Both the position numbers and the translations under genes were made by a program. Below, one piece after another: positions 25,931-37,269 of a stretch of DNA of 64,000 nt (within the stretch, counting starts at the first letter, position 1; each line of letters begins with the position of its first letter). Origin of the DNA: Dendrophyllia cribrosa (Eukaryota > Cnidaria > Anthozoa > Scleractinia > Dendrophylliidae); the NCBI GenBank assembly GCA_024195265.1, contig JAJLRJ010000010.1:7599667-7663666 (forward strand), in the 5' to 3' direction. A model generated the notes under the pieces. The model searched no databases, was not told where the DNA came from, and saw only the letters and a program-made list of their open reading frames with translations.

Positions 25931-27540
25931 TGAACTCTCGCTATATAACGGCTACCAGTACCTTAGGGCAGAATCTTAAGGCCCTTGTATTTAATAGGGC
26001 ATTTGCATTCAGATGGTATATTTAGAGAGATGGCAGTTATGGGGAGGTTTTCAATAAGAGGACTTTGAGTAAATGAATGAATTAGTAGAGGATCGACTGT
26101 CTTTTTTTATGCTTTGCTCTAGCAAGCGTTAAAACGCGGGAAAATCTTGTCACCCGCGTTTGGTGGTTGCAAAGGTTAACCAATCAAAAACAAGGAAAAT
26201 GGTTGGCAGCCAATCAGGTTGCTTTAGATGGGCACACAAATGGCTTCCGCAGATTGGATGGCCGAGGATTTTCTTTTCTGCAGTTTCAGTTCGCCAGAAA
26301 AACGGATTTTGAGGACAATTTAAACGTTTATTTCTTCTTAAAAACAAGTTTGGACTACCCAAGGACATGGAAGTCAACTGCGTTGTTAAAGAGGAAACTA
26401 CGTTATACATTCAACGTGGAATTTTGTCTTTTCTGCCCGAACTTGGCGTACTGGAGGAAGAACACTCAAACACAACATTTCATCGTTGAAGGTGACTTTT
26501 ACTTATTTAAGCTTAAATCTTAAGCTTAAGTTATTCTTGTCGTGTTTAAGTCTTGGTTAAAACCACACTGAAGAGCTTACCATTGCGCATTTAACGTCTT
26601 GAACACTTTCCTCGTCGTCGTTTTAATAATACATTAACTTTAAAAGGGTTATTTTGATTCAAACAAAACTTTGTTAAGAGAAGTGCGTGGTCAAATGTGT
26701 GACTTCTCTTAGAATTAAGCTTAAGTTTACTTATATTAACGCTTTTTCTGTGCCCAATCCTGTGTCCGGCTGAAATATCGTGTTTTTCATGATTATGGCC
26801 AGGAGCTTGCTTTAAACATACTTTAGTATTTTGAAATAGGGAGAAATCACCAAAAGAGATAGAGGCAAAGAAATATGAACTAAACAGACAGAATAACGGC
26901 TAGAAAAAGTTTAAATTTAACAAGAATGGCAAGTTTGATTTATTGACAGGCGGTCAAGAAATCAAATTTCATGAACTGTATTCCTTTTTAAATCTTTGCA
27001 ATCCTGCGCTTTATCTCCAAACTACTGCTTTTGTTTTGCTCTATAGAATCTTTTTATCAAACTAAATTGTAAATTTGGTGGTATTTGGCGAAATGACGTG
27101 GAAATAAGCAAAGCGAAATTTTGCTATTTCGCCGGGACAGTGTCCCTTTAAGTTTTAATAGTTCGTGGACTTTTCCGACATTTTGAGGAAAGCGGTGGAA
27201 ACATGGCAAGATGAATGCCATATGAAAGAAAGTTATCGGATTTTCCGGCTTTTTCTTCATATATGTTTATATTTCAATATAGTATATATTTTTTACTTTC
27301 ATTAATGTGAACTCATTTTGTGGGCTAATTTTCTTTCTGCAAATCATGATGGGCTAGGAAAAAATTTTCTTTGATAAATGAACGACATCAACAAGCGATT
27401 TTAAACCAGAAGCTTATCACTTATGAACTTTTTTTAAATAAAACCAAACTGATTCCCTCACAAGCTTTCTACGTTTGCCTTGGTACCTTACATTACGATT
27501 CGCTTGAAAAGAAATAAAAATGCGCCGAGTGCATTATTGA
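25930..27540. other. intergenic, no gene seen
   Basis: AT-rich sequence. A 118-codon frame at 26167-26523 has no coding character. Short HindIII-like palindromes TTAAGCTTAAATCTTAAGCT occur near 26510. Nothing else supportable. Confidence 0.4.
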
Positions 27541-27552
27541 GTTATAATACAC

Positions 27553-27655
27553 GGTGGTGTAGTTGTTAGCGCGTTGTACTTTTTACCTAAGGGTCGGTGC
27601 TTCCTAAGACAAGAAACTTTGGTCCACATTGTCCTTCTCCACCCAGTGACATAAA
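27553..27655 (+). mobile_element. SINE-like fragment (tRNA-like 5' part)
   Basis: Box A-like TGGTGTAGTTGTTAGCGCG is followed by a degenerate box B (GGGTCGGTGC). AGAAACTTTGGTCCACATTG is then shared with the SINE fragment at 19.9 kb. It ends in an AATT-rich microsatellite. Confidence 0.55.
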
Positions 27656-27790
27656 TTAATTAATTTGAATTAATTTAATTTAATTTGAATTAATTTGACT
27701 TAATTATTTAATTTGATTGATTTGTGTGTGTGTGGTAGGTAGGTAGGTAGGTAGGTAGGTAGGTAGGTAGGTAGGTAGGTAGGTAGGTAC
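27655..27790 (+). repeat. AATTTG-rich, (GT)n and (GGTA)n microsatellites
   Basis: An irregular (AATTTG/AATTAATT)n run at 27655-27720 is followed by a short GTGTGTGTGT and about 13 units of TAGG/GGTA to 27790. Confidence 0.9.
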
Positions 27791-27799
27791 TAGGTTAAA

Positions 27800-29530
27800 A
27801 TTAAACCGTTTATATATAAGTACTGAGATTACTCTAAATGGGTATTACTGAATCGTAGACAAACTTGAACTGCCAGAAAGCTAAGATTAACCAGGGGTTA
27901 AACCGTTAAACGCCACCTGAGTGTTAAAACGACCCAAAAGCAGCTTAGCTCAAAGGAAGGAAGTTGTTGTCGATCTTGATGTCAACTTGTTTAATGAACA
28001 TTCTCCTGTTATAAGTCCCCTTATAATCCAGATGGGATGTATTGTATTGTATTGTTGCTAAAGCTCAGGAAATGATCGAAGACAATGTCAGCTAAGGTCA
28101 GGGGAAAGTCGTGATGTGAGCCCCGGGCCCGTGTAGGGACGATATGAAAAAATATGTTATGTTAAGTCAGGGAAAATAAGCCTTGGTCAGAATGAAGTTT
28201 CATCAGCTTCATCGCAAGCAAGCTGAAGTTGGAGAACATAAGAAAACATAACATTCTTTGGTCTTACCGTGTTGTTGTTTCAAAGAAAGATTATATTCTC
28301 TCCCCAGAGCTCAACGGGTTTTTTAAAATTGCGTCTCGTGTAGCTCTGGTAACGGACAAAAATTTGAATTTTTTGATTGGCCGTTTAAAAATGAATGCGC
28401 AACAAGTTAAAAAAATTACACTTCTATGCATAAGGTTTTACTCAGTTCCGGTTGAATTTTAAATGTTGACCTGTGTTTATCAACCTGTACTGGCGAAATA
28501 TGGTGACTACAGCAACAAAACCAGGTTTCAATTTCAACACAATCAGTGTGTGGCTTGAAGCCAAATTATAAGCGACCAATGTCACCCAGTTTTGTTGTTT
28601 GGTTTAGCAGGTAAAGATACGGTTGCCCCGGGATTGTCGCGATTTTGAAGACGAATCTGTGAGCGGCCACGAGTATTAAAGAAGTATGTCTTAATTCGCG
28701 TAAAGAACAACAAAGCTTGCTCGCTAGGGATGAGTAAAGAGAGGCAGCCCAAGCGCTAAAGGGCGAAAATAAGTATTTTATGTAACACTCTTGTGGCAGA
28801 GGTACAAATAAAATAATAACAATGAACTGTAAAGCCAGTTATATTTTATTTATTTGGTAGCAGCGCTCTTTGCTAAAAGTTGGAATACAAATCTACTGAG
28901 GGAAACGAAGGTTACTTCAAGCACAATTAAATGACATGCAAACAAAAAACATTCCTAGATATTTCTTACCACTGTACGATGAAATGAGCCTAATCAATGA
29001 TTACAGCGTGTCCATAAACAAACTTAGCTGTCCCTTCAACTGATTTGGTCGGATACGATAGCGTTCAGTTGCGAAACTATAAATACACAGCTGTACATAC
29101 AACAGGTCTCGAACTCAAACGAATGGAATCGGTTAAAACAACAAGGCTTTTTTTCACGGTCAGTAGGCAAAATACAAAAACAATCTTTCTTCCGGAATAA
29201 CAGCAGCACGCAAAGCTTTCCTTGTTTCTCTTTAAGCTCGATGTTGTACAGTTCTTTCAACCGCCACCATGCATTCCACTTGTACTTGATTTAGCTCCGC
29301 ATAGCAACCGCGTTACTTAGCAACGGAATAGTGTAATGGTCCCTTAATACACTAAAGTTTTTCATGAAATATTATCTAATTCGTTCATTTCGTGTCAATA
29401 GATTACTGAGTGGAAGGGCTATAAGGGGTCTCCAATAGTTCTTGGTCCGGAATTGTAACTTTTACTAGGGCAAAATCAAGGAATTGGGGAAAATGTGGCA
29501 ACCATGGGTTGGGACATAGGAACTTCTTTA
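27800..29530. other. intergenic, no gene seen
   Basis: No supported coding sequence. Some AT-rich stretches occur, with a short (GTATT)n at about 28037-28052. Nothing further recognised. Confidence 0.4.
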
Positions 29531-29536
29531 GACACT

Positions 29537-30605
29537 ATAAACCCGGGGGAGACTCCCATATAAAAATGACAGGGGTGCTCGTCGTACCTTTTGGGATCAA
29601 AATTTGTACCACAGTTAGAATTATATCGCGGTTACGTACCTTTTAAGGTGGTATTTACCCCTAAAATACGATGTCTAGATTGCAACGTTCGTTTTTTGGA
29701 AAATGGCAAAATTGGGATCTTTAAACACTTGAGAATCCCATTTTCAAAGAATTTCACTAAATTTGCAGCACTAAACAAGTTAACTATAAGATAACTGAAC
29801 GGTGGTATATAATTTTCCCGTAGCAACGTCCCTAGCAACTATTGTTTACATTAGTTAAATGCTCATAAAACGTGCTAAATGAATGCTCCCGCGCCTATAA
29901 TTGATCTAGAATCGATTGTTTTAACTTTAAGTCCATTTTTCTCAAATGTTGGAATTTGACTAAACACGTTGCAGCTCAACACTTCTCTCTGAAAGAGTAT
30001 TTTACCTAAAGCAATAAATTTTGCTACAGTCATTTGTGAATAGTTGCTCTATGCAATGAACTAACATCAGAATAATTTTCCAAATTCCAACAAAATTATC
30101 CAATAATATGTTAATAGGGTGTGGCAAGAAATGTTTTAGTCAGTTTGCACCCTTGTAAAACGAAAGAAGACTGTTGTAGATTGACATGGTTTTAGTTCAT
30201 TGCACAGATCTATGTGTGGTAAACAAACTCTGAAATTTTCAGATCCACACATTGCATAAATGGAGGGTTATAGCTGCAGGCGTTTGGGTAATAAAACATG
30301 GAGTTTAGGGGGTGGCATGGTTGCCATGGAGACCATAAACCCCATAACACATGTCAAACAATTTCTCTTGATGTGTGTAATAACTTGGCATTTAAAGAAA
30401 TCTTCTTGAACATAATGCAAAATTTTCCATGTCTTTAGGTACATACCACCTTAAGGTATACAGCCGAAACAATATGGCAGAATATGAAATGTGTTGTTTT
30501 AGAATTGGTACCTCTTGGGGGTAAAAATTCGTTTGAGCCACACCCATCAAACAAGATTCTGGTACCTTTTAGGGTGTTTTTAAAAAATTTCCGACGAGGA
30601 GGTGG
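29537..30605. mobile_element. CCCGGG-Gn hAT-like element, interrupted by a TTAA element
   Basis: The left half (29537-29646) begins CCCGGGGGAGACTCCCATAT and includes GTGCTCGTCGTACCTTTTGG. The right half (30455-30605) contains CATCAAACAAGATTCTGGTA and TTTAGGGTGTTTTTAAAAAA. The two halves match the complete copy at 40991-41329, and the break carries a TTAA duplication. Confidence 0.8.
29647..30450. mobile_element. piggyBac-like MITE (804 bp), TTAA target site
   Basis: It begins GGTGGTATTTACC and ends GGTACATACCACC, and TTAA lies directly on both sides (29643-29646 and 30451-30454). The sibling copy at 41122 shows the uninterrupted site CCTTTTAGGGTATGAGCC. No transposase is present. Confidence 0.85.
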
Positions 30606-30680
30606 GGATTCTACGTACTGGATGGAGAACTCACAGAGACACTGGGACTGCAAAACACATCCATGACTGTCAGCATGACT

Positions 30681-30914
30681 GTAGCCTGCGGGCAGACGTC
30701 TTCAAGCCAAGAAAATAGGAGACGTCTGCAAGCGCTCGGGTAGTCCCGCACTTGTCCAAACGATGTCTGTGATTCGCTAAGAAAACAATAGATTTGTCCC
30801 GCTGGGATAGGGATTAGGGATAGGGGCATTGTTCAAGTGATATATCAATTGTATCGTTCGCCAATCACAGACATCGTTTGGACAGCTACGGTCCCGCTCC
30901 TGCACGCAGGCCAG
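30681..30914. mobile_element. palindromic MITE TAGCCTGCGGGCAG
   Basis: Outer GTAGCCTGCGGGCAG pairs with CTGCACGCAGGCC. Inner GTCCAAACGATGTCTGTGAT pairs with ATCACAGACATCGTTTGGAC, about 120 bp apart. Confidence 0.75.
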
Positions 30915-31429
30915 CATGACTGCCACTCCGAGATGACTGACCCTTATTTTACGCAGATATGTACACTGTGCCTACACTAGGCGATAACTGAACAAACTGA
31001 ACGTCGAAAAGAACTTGAAAAATCATTAAGAACCTTAACTTAGTTTTCAAATTTCAGTTGTCACAACACAACTAGTAATTCGAAAATTTGATTGTACATG
31101 TATATAGGTGCATCAGAGTATTATGAACCTATTATATTTAGCTATGTGTGCACTTCTGCCGAGATGAAATAATGTCATAAATTGTTCTTCTAACGTGAGT
31201 AGAATGAGACTTTGAAAACGTTTTCCTAGTTTTCTTTTTTTTTTTCAATCAAATTGTGAAAATCGGGGATATCGTTGCATCGCGTGATTTGATGATGCGT
31301 AACAGCCAACGGAGCGCTAGAGAAATTCTTTATGGATTATAATTCATTATAAAATAAAACAACGCAAAACCCAACACATATGCAATTATTTGGTAAACAA
31401 AAGCGGCGCATTTATTACTTTGATTAGAT

Positions 31430-32060
31430 CCATGTGTACGGGTTGGCCCGGTTACCGAGATCTCGCCTCGTTCGTATTTCCTTTGTAAAATTTTCGATCT
31501 GCTCATTCGAGAAGGCGGGCTGACCCTGTTGCCGAGATCTCGAACAGGCCAGCCCCCGGCCAGCTCCGCGGTTACCGAGATGACACATGCGTTACCGAGA
31601 TGACACATGCGTTACTGTCGAAGGAGGACAAGATTAGCATCATTCTGATTTGACTTTTTTGCTCAAAAATGATTCCTGGCGTGCGTTTCTCGAAACTCCC
31701 GATGTCTTTTCGGACCCGAAAGCTAGTTTTTAAATGTAGTTTCTAACGCAAGGCGTTGAAGTTTTTAGCTCGCAACGCAGCTCAACTTGTGTAGTAAACG
31801 AAAGATTTTATTGCTTAGCTTTCAAAGTAAACAAAAACCGAATATTTATTGGTAGATATTCTGCACTTAACACAGCTTTTCGGGCCCGAAAAGTTTTCGG
31901 GACTTTCGAGAAACGCACGCTTGGAACCTGAAGGAGTAAAGATGTAAGAATTTTCATAATTATCACGTCATCAATTTCATCCCAGTTACCAGGCTGAAAT
32001 TTTCCTGCAGATGAACACACGAAATTATTCGTCCCGGTTACCGGGCTCATAAGAAGAGGC
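31430..32060. repeat. GGTTACCGAGAT repeat element, interrupted by a fold-back MITE
   Basis: GGTTACCGAGATCTCG-type motifs occur near 31451, 31531 (GTTGCCGAGATCTCG), 31570 and 31591, and CGGTTACCGGGCTCATA near 32036. Two direct copies of GTTACCGAGATGACACATGC lie at 31570-31611. The middle is occupied by the 31678-31920 element. Confidence 0.6.
31678..31920. mobile_element. fold-back MITE GGCGTGCGTTTCTCGAAA, copy 2
   Basis: The left end GGCGTGCGTTTCTCGAAACT pairs with CTTTCGAGAAACGCACGC. CGGGCCCGAAAAGTTTTCGG lies inside the right arm. It is homologous, in inverse orientation, to 25423-25677. Confidence 0.8.
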
Positions 32061-32103
32061 CCTATTTCATAGGTTTTGGTTTTATGACGCTCAAGCCCGA
32101 GAG

Positions 32104-32448
32104 CGGGGGGGGGGGGGGGGGGGGGGGGGTACACCCGACAATTTAGGATAGGTGTGTGCCGCCAAGGTTCTAAAACCCTTACCCTATTTAAGGGTAGAAA
32201 ATCGAGATTTGATACCCTTTTTAAGGACCAATTCAGGCGTGTAGTACAGTTTTAACAGACCATATCTTTTTCGTTGTGCGCATTGGGGTGGATACTGCAA
32301 TTCAGTGACCCTATCTAAGGAATATCTAAGGATCACAATACCAAAAAGGATACCCTATTTAAGGACTGAGCACCTCAAAAACCCTACCCTATCGGGCGGC
32401 ACATACCTATATAGCGTATATAAGGGAGTACCCCCCGCCCCCCCCCCG
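32104..32448. mobile_element. CCCGGG-Gn hAT-like element, uninterrupted copy
   Basis: It begins with a run of about 25 G and ends GGGAGTACCCCCCGCC followed by Cs and CCCGGG. The order of internal blocks (ACCCTATTTAAGGGTAGAAA, TCAGGCGTGTAGTACAGTTT, AAGGACTGAGCACCTCAAAA) is the reverse complement of 47489-48633, but without that copy's two insertions. Confidence 0.85.
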
Positions 32449-32575
32449 GGTCGAAATTACGAGGACGCGCGCACGACGGAAACATGCGTCCTCGAAATTT
32501 CGCGCGTTTCCCTCTCGCGCGCGTCCTGGAAATTTCGCCCTATAAATGAACCGGCGCCTGCTACGCGGGATAGTG
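32447..32575. mobile_element. palindromic MITE with GCGCGCGTCC arms, second copy
   Basis: CGAAATTACGAGGACGCGCG pairs with CGCGCGTCCTGGAAATTTCG. It ends CCGGCGCCTGCTACGCGGG. It is related to 21813-21992. Confidence 0.7.
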
Positions 32576-32835
32576 AAAACTGCTTTGATAAACAGTACCG
32601 CACAGGGAATATTGCCGACGAGCTTTCATTTGAATAGTCACACTAAGGATTTTATCTACAAACGCAGAAGTTAGAATCACCTTGTTTCAGAGCATAATAA
32701 ACCACCGAAAACTACTGTCTAATAGCTTTAATTTCACTTGAATGGTCACACCTTAGGATTTCATCCACAGACTCAAACGTTAGAACCACTTTGTTTACCA
32801 TAACACATTGAACCACAGGAAAGTACTGCTCACTA

Positions 32836-33745
32836 CCCGGCGTAGCTAATCGAACGAATCCGAACCAAAAACCAATCGAACCCAATCGAACTAAATCGTT
32901 CGATTGGAGTTCGATTGGTTCGGCAATCGAACATAATCGAACTGGAACTTTTGGGTGAGTTCGATTAAGTTCGATTACCGAATCCAATCGAACCCAATCG
33001 AGGCGATTGGTTCGATTTTGTTCGGTGGAAGAATTTCACCCTTTAACTGATCCTTTACTAGCGGAGCAATTGTGAGAGATATTAACACATTTCAATAAAC
33101 TAAAATCTTTATTGTTACGGTGATTCGAAATTGATTAATTTACAATATAACATGAACAGCTCAGTACTTCATATCGCTCGGAATAACACCGAACGGGGAT
33201 AATATTAAAATGTTTATACCGTCGTCGGTAAAGTTTCGGATAGATTACTAAAAAACGACCACTGCAACTGGATCTGGACGTACGCAACGGTGTACAGTGT
33301 GTACAGAACAGTCAGAGCCGGACCTCTTTCTCCTCTTTTCTGCTTTACAACAAATTTCTCTCCGACACGGACGTTGAAAGAGCACTCGTGGTAGCCCTTT
33401 ACCACCGCTTCCAGAATGGTAAGTTTGACGTCTGTTGCCCTGTCCGACATCTTGTAGTCGTGTTTGAAATAGAAGCCAAAAAATAACTTACTTGACCGCA
33501 ATGCTTTGTTTCAGACCAGATTAAACTAGTTTTATATTTCCGATTGTTGAAGTGTTCGATTATGTTCGATGAGTTCGATTACGTTCGATTGTTGAAGCGT
33601 TCGATTACCGAACGTTCGATTGCGTTCGATTGGCAAAATTTTTCGGTGAGTTCGATTAAGTTCGATTACCGAACCCAATCGAACCCAATCGAGCGATTGA
33701 GTTCGATTAGGTTCGATTACCGAACGTTCGATTAGCTACGCCGGG
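32836..33745. mobile_element. 910-bp TIR element with TTCGATT arrays and an internal ORF
   Basis: It begins CCCGGCGTAGCTAATCGAAC and ends with the exact complement (21 bp perfect). It is flanked by TCACTA on both sides (32830-32835 and 33746-33751). About 200 bp at each end hold roughly a dozen copies of TTCGATT/AATCGAA, whereas the ~500-bp centre has none. The centre carries an open frame on the minus strand. Confidence 0.92.
33214..33501 (-). CDS. ORF inside the 910-bp TIR element, possibly a captured or remnant domain
   Basis: 95 codons. From an internal methionine it reads MSDRATDVKLTILEAVVKGY and then HECSFNVRVGEKFVVKQKRG. The pattern hydrophobic-VKGYH...VGEKF is weakly reminiscent of HIRAN-type domains, from memory only. 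The last ~30 residues look like read-through. The first-half composition is protein-like, with no low complexity. It may be a remnant of the element's own protein or a host exon picked up by the element. Confidence 0.4.
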   Translation of the reverse strand: MRSSKLFFGFYFKHDYKMSDRATDVKLTILEAVVKGYHECSFNVRVGEKFVVKQKRGERGPALTVLYTLYTVAYVQIQLQWSFFSNLSETLPTTV

Positions 33746-33839
33746 TCACTATCGCTATCATGTGAATGGTCACGGTTATAAATAGAATCACCTCTTAGCA
33801 GGCGGGTCAGCCTATTTTAGTAACTGATTATTCTGAAAA

Positions 33840-35510
33840 TTGCTCCATTAGTTAAAAACCTAAATGTGATAAGCTGATGAAGCTAATGTTAATTAATCCG
33901 GTTTCAATCCCAAGATTTGGTAATCTCAAGGCTCGATTACAAAAGAGGACTACTCGTGAAGAACTGATATAAATAACTGAACAGCCAAAAAATAGGAAAT
34001 TGGGCTGCTAATAAATAACTACAAGGGAACCTTCGGAAGTCGTAGAGGATCAGGAAAAATATGAAGAATTTGCATATTTGCTCTTGAAGGCAATTTGTAC
34101 TTTCCGACTCTAAAAGATAAAGAAGTGAATCTGTCCTACGTGATCTGTTTTCTTGGTGTTAATTAACTTCCGGAATTTTCCTTCTTCTTTCAATTCATTT
34201 AGTTAGCAATATTTGCGTCACACTATTTGAATCAAAAATGTTCTTTACTATACTTCCCCGTGCTGCCTGAGATGTTAATTCCCTTTGAGTGGTCTACGTC
34301 TCAAGAAAATTAAGGCATGGCTCTCTTAAGTCATTTTTATAAAATAATTAGTGGGTGGTCTTTCTTCTTAGGATTACGCCACACAAGCCTAAAACTTTCA
34401 CAGCTTATTATGCTTGAAAATTTTGTCAAATCAAGTCACATGACGAATTACGGCCACAAAGTCTGAAAAATTTTTTTTAGAAAAAAAAAGGCACCAGTTA
34501 ATATCTACTATTTCCACTAAATGAATCACAAAGACAGAAACAGAAGATGTGTGCCCGGACGTTTGGAAATATTTTCTTAATTTTGAAAATAAATGACATT
34601 TTATACTACTGTCCAATCCCCTCGTAAAGGTAATTTCATTTTTTCGTATCTTTCTTTTCTAACATGTAAACACTTCACCTAACATTATAATGCTAATGAC
34701 AGCTTCTGATTGATAACTAAAAGCGGTACGAATTTTGAGCCTGCCGAACATTTTAGACATATTTAGCTGTCAAAGTTTTACGTCTGTGTGGCTTAATGTA
34801 AAGACTGATAGACATCCCTAACTTTTTCTTGCAAATAACTTAAATGCCATGCCTTAATTTCCTTGATAATTGAATATGTTATGCTATGATGACGTTAAAT
34901 CCTTGATTTGGCCACTTTTGCGTTGACAAAGAAATAGGAGCACGATATAAATTCTATTTTTATTTACTAGAAGAGTTGGGAAAAAATATTATTAATATTA
35001 TTAATATTTATTTATTTATTTTAAAAAATCAGACGGATCTGTTCAAATCAACAGATCGACTTGGACTTGCAAACGCAATTTCGATTTCATGGTTCAGAGT
35101 TCTAATATCTTAACGACACCGGCAATAATCTATACGGGCAAACTGTCTGAGAACGTGACCTCAGTCAAAACATTCATTATGGTTCAGTGCTCTTGAGGAT
35201 AACAGACAAAGCCATTTTGACAGGAGCTTGTAAAAGGGCGTAAATACAGACTTCAAACCAATTTGTTTTTTTTCTTTATACATGACTGAGAAAACATTGC
35301 TTTGTCATTCAAGGATTTTGTTTGTACAAGGTTCTACGCGATATACAATGCTGGCGCTTCGACAGCCGAATACATTCTCTTTGTTAGACAGGTATGTGAT
35401 TCTCCTGACTGGAGTAGGTAAGCTGTCATGAAACGTAAAAATTACATTTGTTGTTAACTTTTTAGTTCTCAAATTAAGACAGTAACAAAGTACAAATTTT
35501 CAAAACGTTC
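33840..35510. other. intergenic, no gene seen
   Basis: AT-rich unique-looking sequence with a short ATTATTAATATT run near 34988-35020. No coding support. Confidence 0.4.
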
Positions 35511-35519
35511 CCACTTGAA

Positions 35520-35620
35520 AATTAACTCTCAGTAGCTGCCATTTGAATGGTCACACTTTAAGATTTTGTCCACAGTTTTCAAGTTAGAACCATCTTATAC
35601 ATTACAAGAAACGGAACCAT
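35520..35620. repeat. single decayed 106-bp unit
   Basis: CAGTAGCTGCCATTTGAATG, GTCACACTTTAAGATTTTGT and CCACAGTTTTCAAGTTAGAA keep the family order. Confidence 0.7.
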
Positions 35621-35978
35621 AAGAATGAAGACATGGAAAGAACAGCCTTCAAGGAAAGCTGGAAAGATAAAACTGTTTAATGAATAGCTGTATAAATGCC
35701 GGATAGAGTAAAATGGTACTCGGAGTTTTGAGTTTGTCGAAGTTTGAGTGGATAGCAACAAGCCATAAAAGTCACTAGAAATTTTCGTTTGACAGTCAGT
35801 AAAGGCTCAGATCCACTTTGAAAGCTGAGGCTGCAACTCCAACTTGTACAATTACATGATAATAGTTAGTGATTATTGCTTTTTTAACTTTAGATTTTCC
35901 AACACGGGTACAGCATTGCTTTCGTGTATACTAATTGACGCCGGATAAACAATTGATTATTCATCAGCCATTAGAAGA

Positions 35979-36560
35979 CCAAAAGGTTTTGCATCTAATC
36001 ACTAGCCAAAGGCAAAATTCTCTAGATGCTTTCTATCCTAGAGACACTAAAAAGTCACGAGACAGCTTTTCCATGTACCATTCTCAAAACAAGTAGATAA
36101 ATTAAAACGTGATTTTTACGGTAATGTGAGGAGTTAAAAACAATGTGACTGGAGGTTTTTTAGACTCGTTAACCTCAGCTAATGATATGCCAACTTTGTT
36201 GGTTTTTTTCAGGGCTTGGTATTCTCAGTTTCTGGGGATATAAATATCAAGACATATAAAAAATGAAGAGTTTTGCATTTAATCACCAACCAAAGGCAAA
36301 ATTCTCTAGATTCTTTCTATCCTAGAGATACTAAAAAAATCACGAGACAACTTTTCCATGTATACCATTTTCTAAATAATAGATAAATTTAAACGATTTA
36401 CAGTAATGTAGAGGGTTAAAAAATAATTAATGCGACTGGAGGTATTTTTAGACTCGTTAGCCTTATAGCTACAGATATGCCAACTCTGTCTCAGAGTTGT
36501 TCTTTTTTAAGGCTTGGTATTCTTAGTTTCCGGGCATATAAATATCCAGACATGTAAACA
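35979..36560 (+). repeat. ~290-bp tandem duplication
   Basis: GGTTTTGCATCTAATCACTA at 35982 recurs as GTTTTGCATTTAATCACCAA at 36271. Shared blocks follow: AAAGGCAAAATTCTCTAGAT, CTTTCTATCCTAGAGA, TCACGAGACA, TTTTAGACTCGTTA, GGCTTGGTATTCT. The copies differ by many substitutions and small indels, so the duplication is old. Confidence 0.85.
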
Positions 36561-37138
36561 AGCCTGGAGGTATCTCTGGGAATCTTGAAACTAGGGCGAG
36601 AGGCCAAGAGCCCGAAACCACAACCTTATTTCAGACTAATACGTCAACATACTTTGCGACAGACGCTCTTATGGCGGCACTTGCCGATGTTTTATCTGGA
36701 AGAATGATCGCCTGGCGCCCGGTCTAATGTGCATTTTAAAAACTTCTCATCAGATTGTTAGATTTTGTTTTCTTCTTTGGTTAGTGTCAGGATCGACAAC
36801 CACCCCTAAAAGCTCGTTAAAGGTATAAACCTTCGAAAATCCACTTTCACGTAGACGGCAAAACCCGCCGACATTGAATGTTAATCCCCCTCCCCCGGAT
36901 ACAGTGATCAATTGGGAAAAACTAATCATTTTATTTGTACTGAACTATTGAACCATCGTAGACTATTTTTGTCTTTGAGGCAAGATCCATTAAGTTCTGC
37001 ATAATTGATATTTCAAGGTCATTACTATTGTCGGCCATTACGTAGGCGGTGGGTAAAAACATTTTTATCCTCGCACTGATCTGAAAGGCCAAGTTGAAAA
37101 GTTAAAAACAACAAATTAAAAATAGAATTTGAAACAAG

Positions 37139-37262
37139 CTTGCGGCTACATGTTTCGTGTTTCGAGTTCTGATTGGTTCTTTAGATTGCCTGCCTCTCTT
37201 GATTGGCCAGAGGAATTAATCTGGTTTTGGTTTTACGACACCAAATTAAAAACTGTTCCATG
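37139..37262. mobile_element. CCAAT-rich TA MITE, half copy
   Basis: GAGTTCTGATTGGTTCTTTA, TTGATTGGCCAGAGGAATTA and TTTGGTTTTACGACACCAAA match the right half of the family. The left half is absent. Confidence 0.7.
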
Positions 37263-37269
37263 TACAGTA

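Larger units (their letters stand above)
32600..33830. repeat. 106-bp family units, split by a TIR element
   Basis: Units at 32600-32835 (GCTTTCATTTGAATAGTCAC, GGATTTCATCCACAGACTCA, GAACCACAGGAAAGTACTGC) resume after 33745 as TCACTATCGCTATCATGTGAATGGTCAC. The break is exactly where the 910-bp element sits. Confidence 0.8.

Noticed and set aside
26167..26523. 118-codon open frame on the plus strand
   Set aside because: It overlaps repeat-like CCAAT-containing sequence, has no protein-like pattern and ends in low-complexity sequence.
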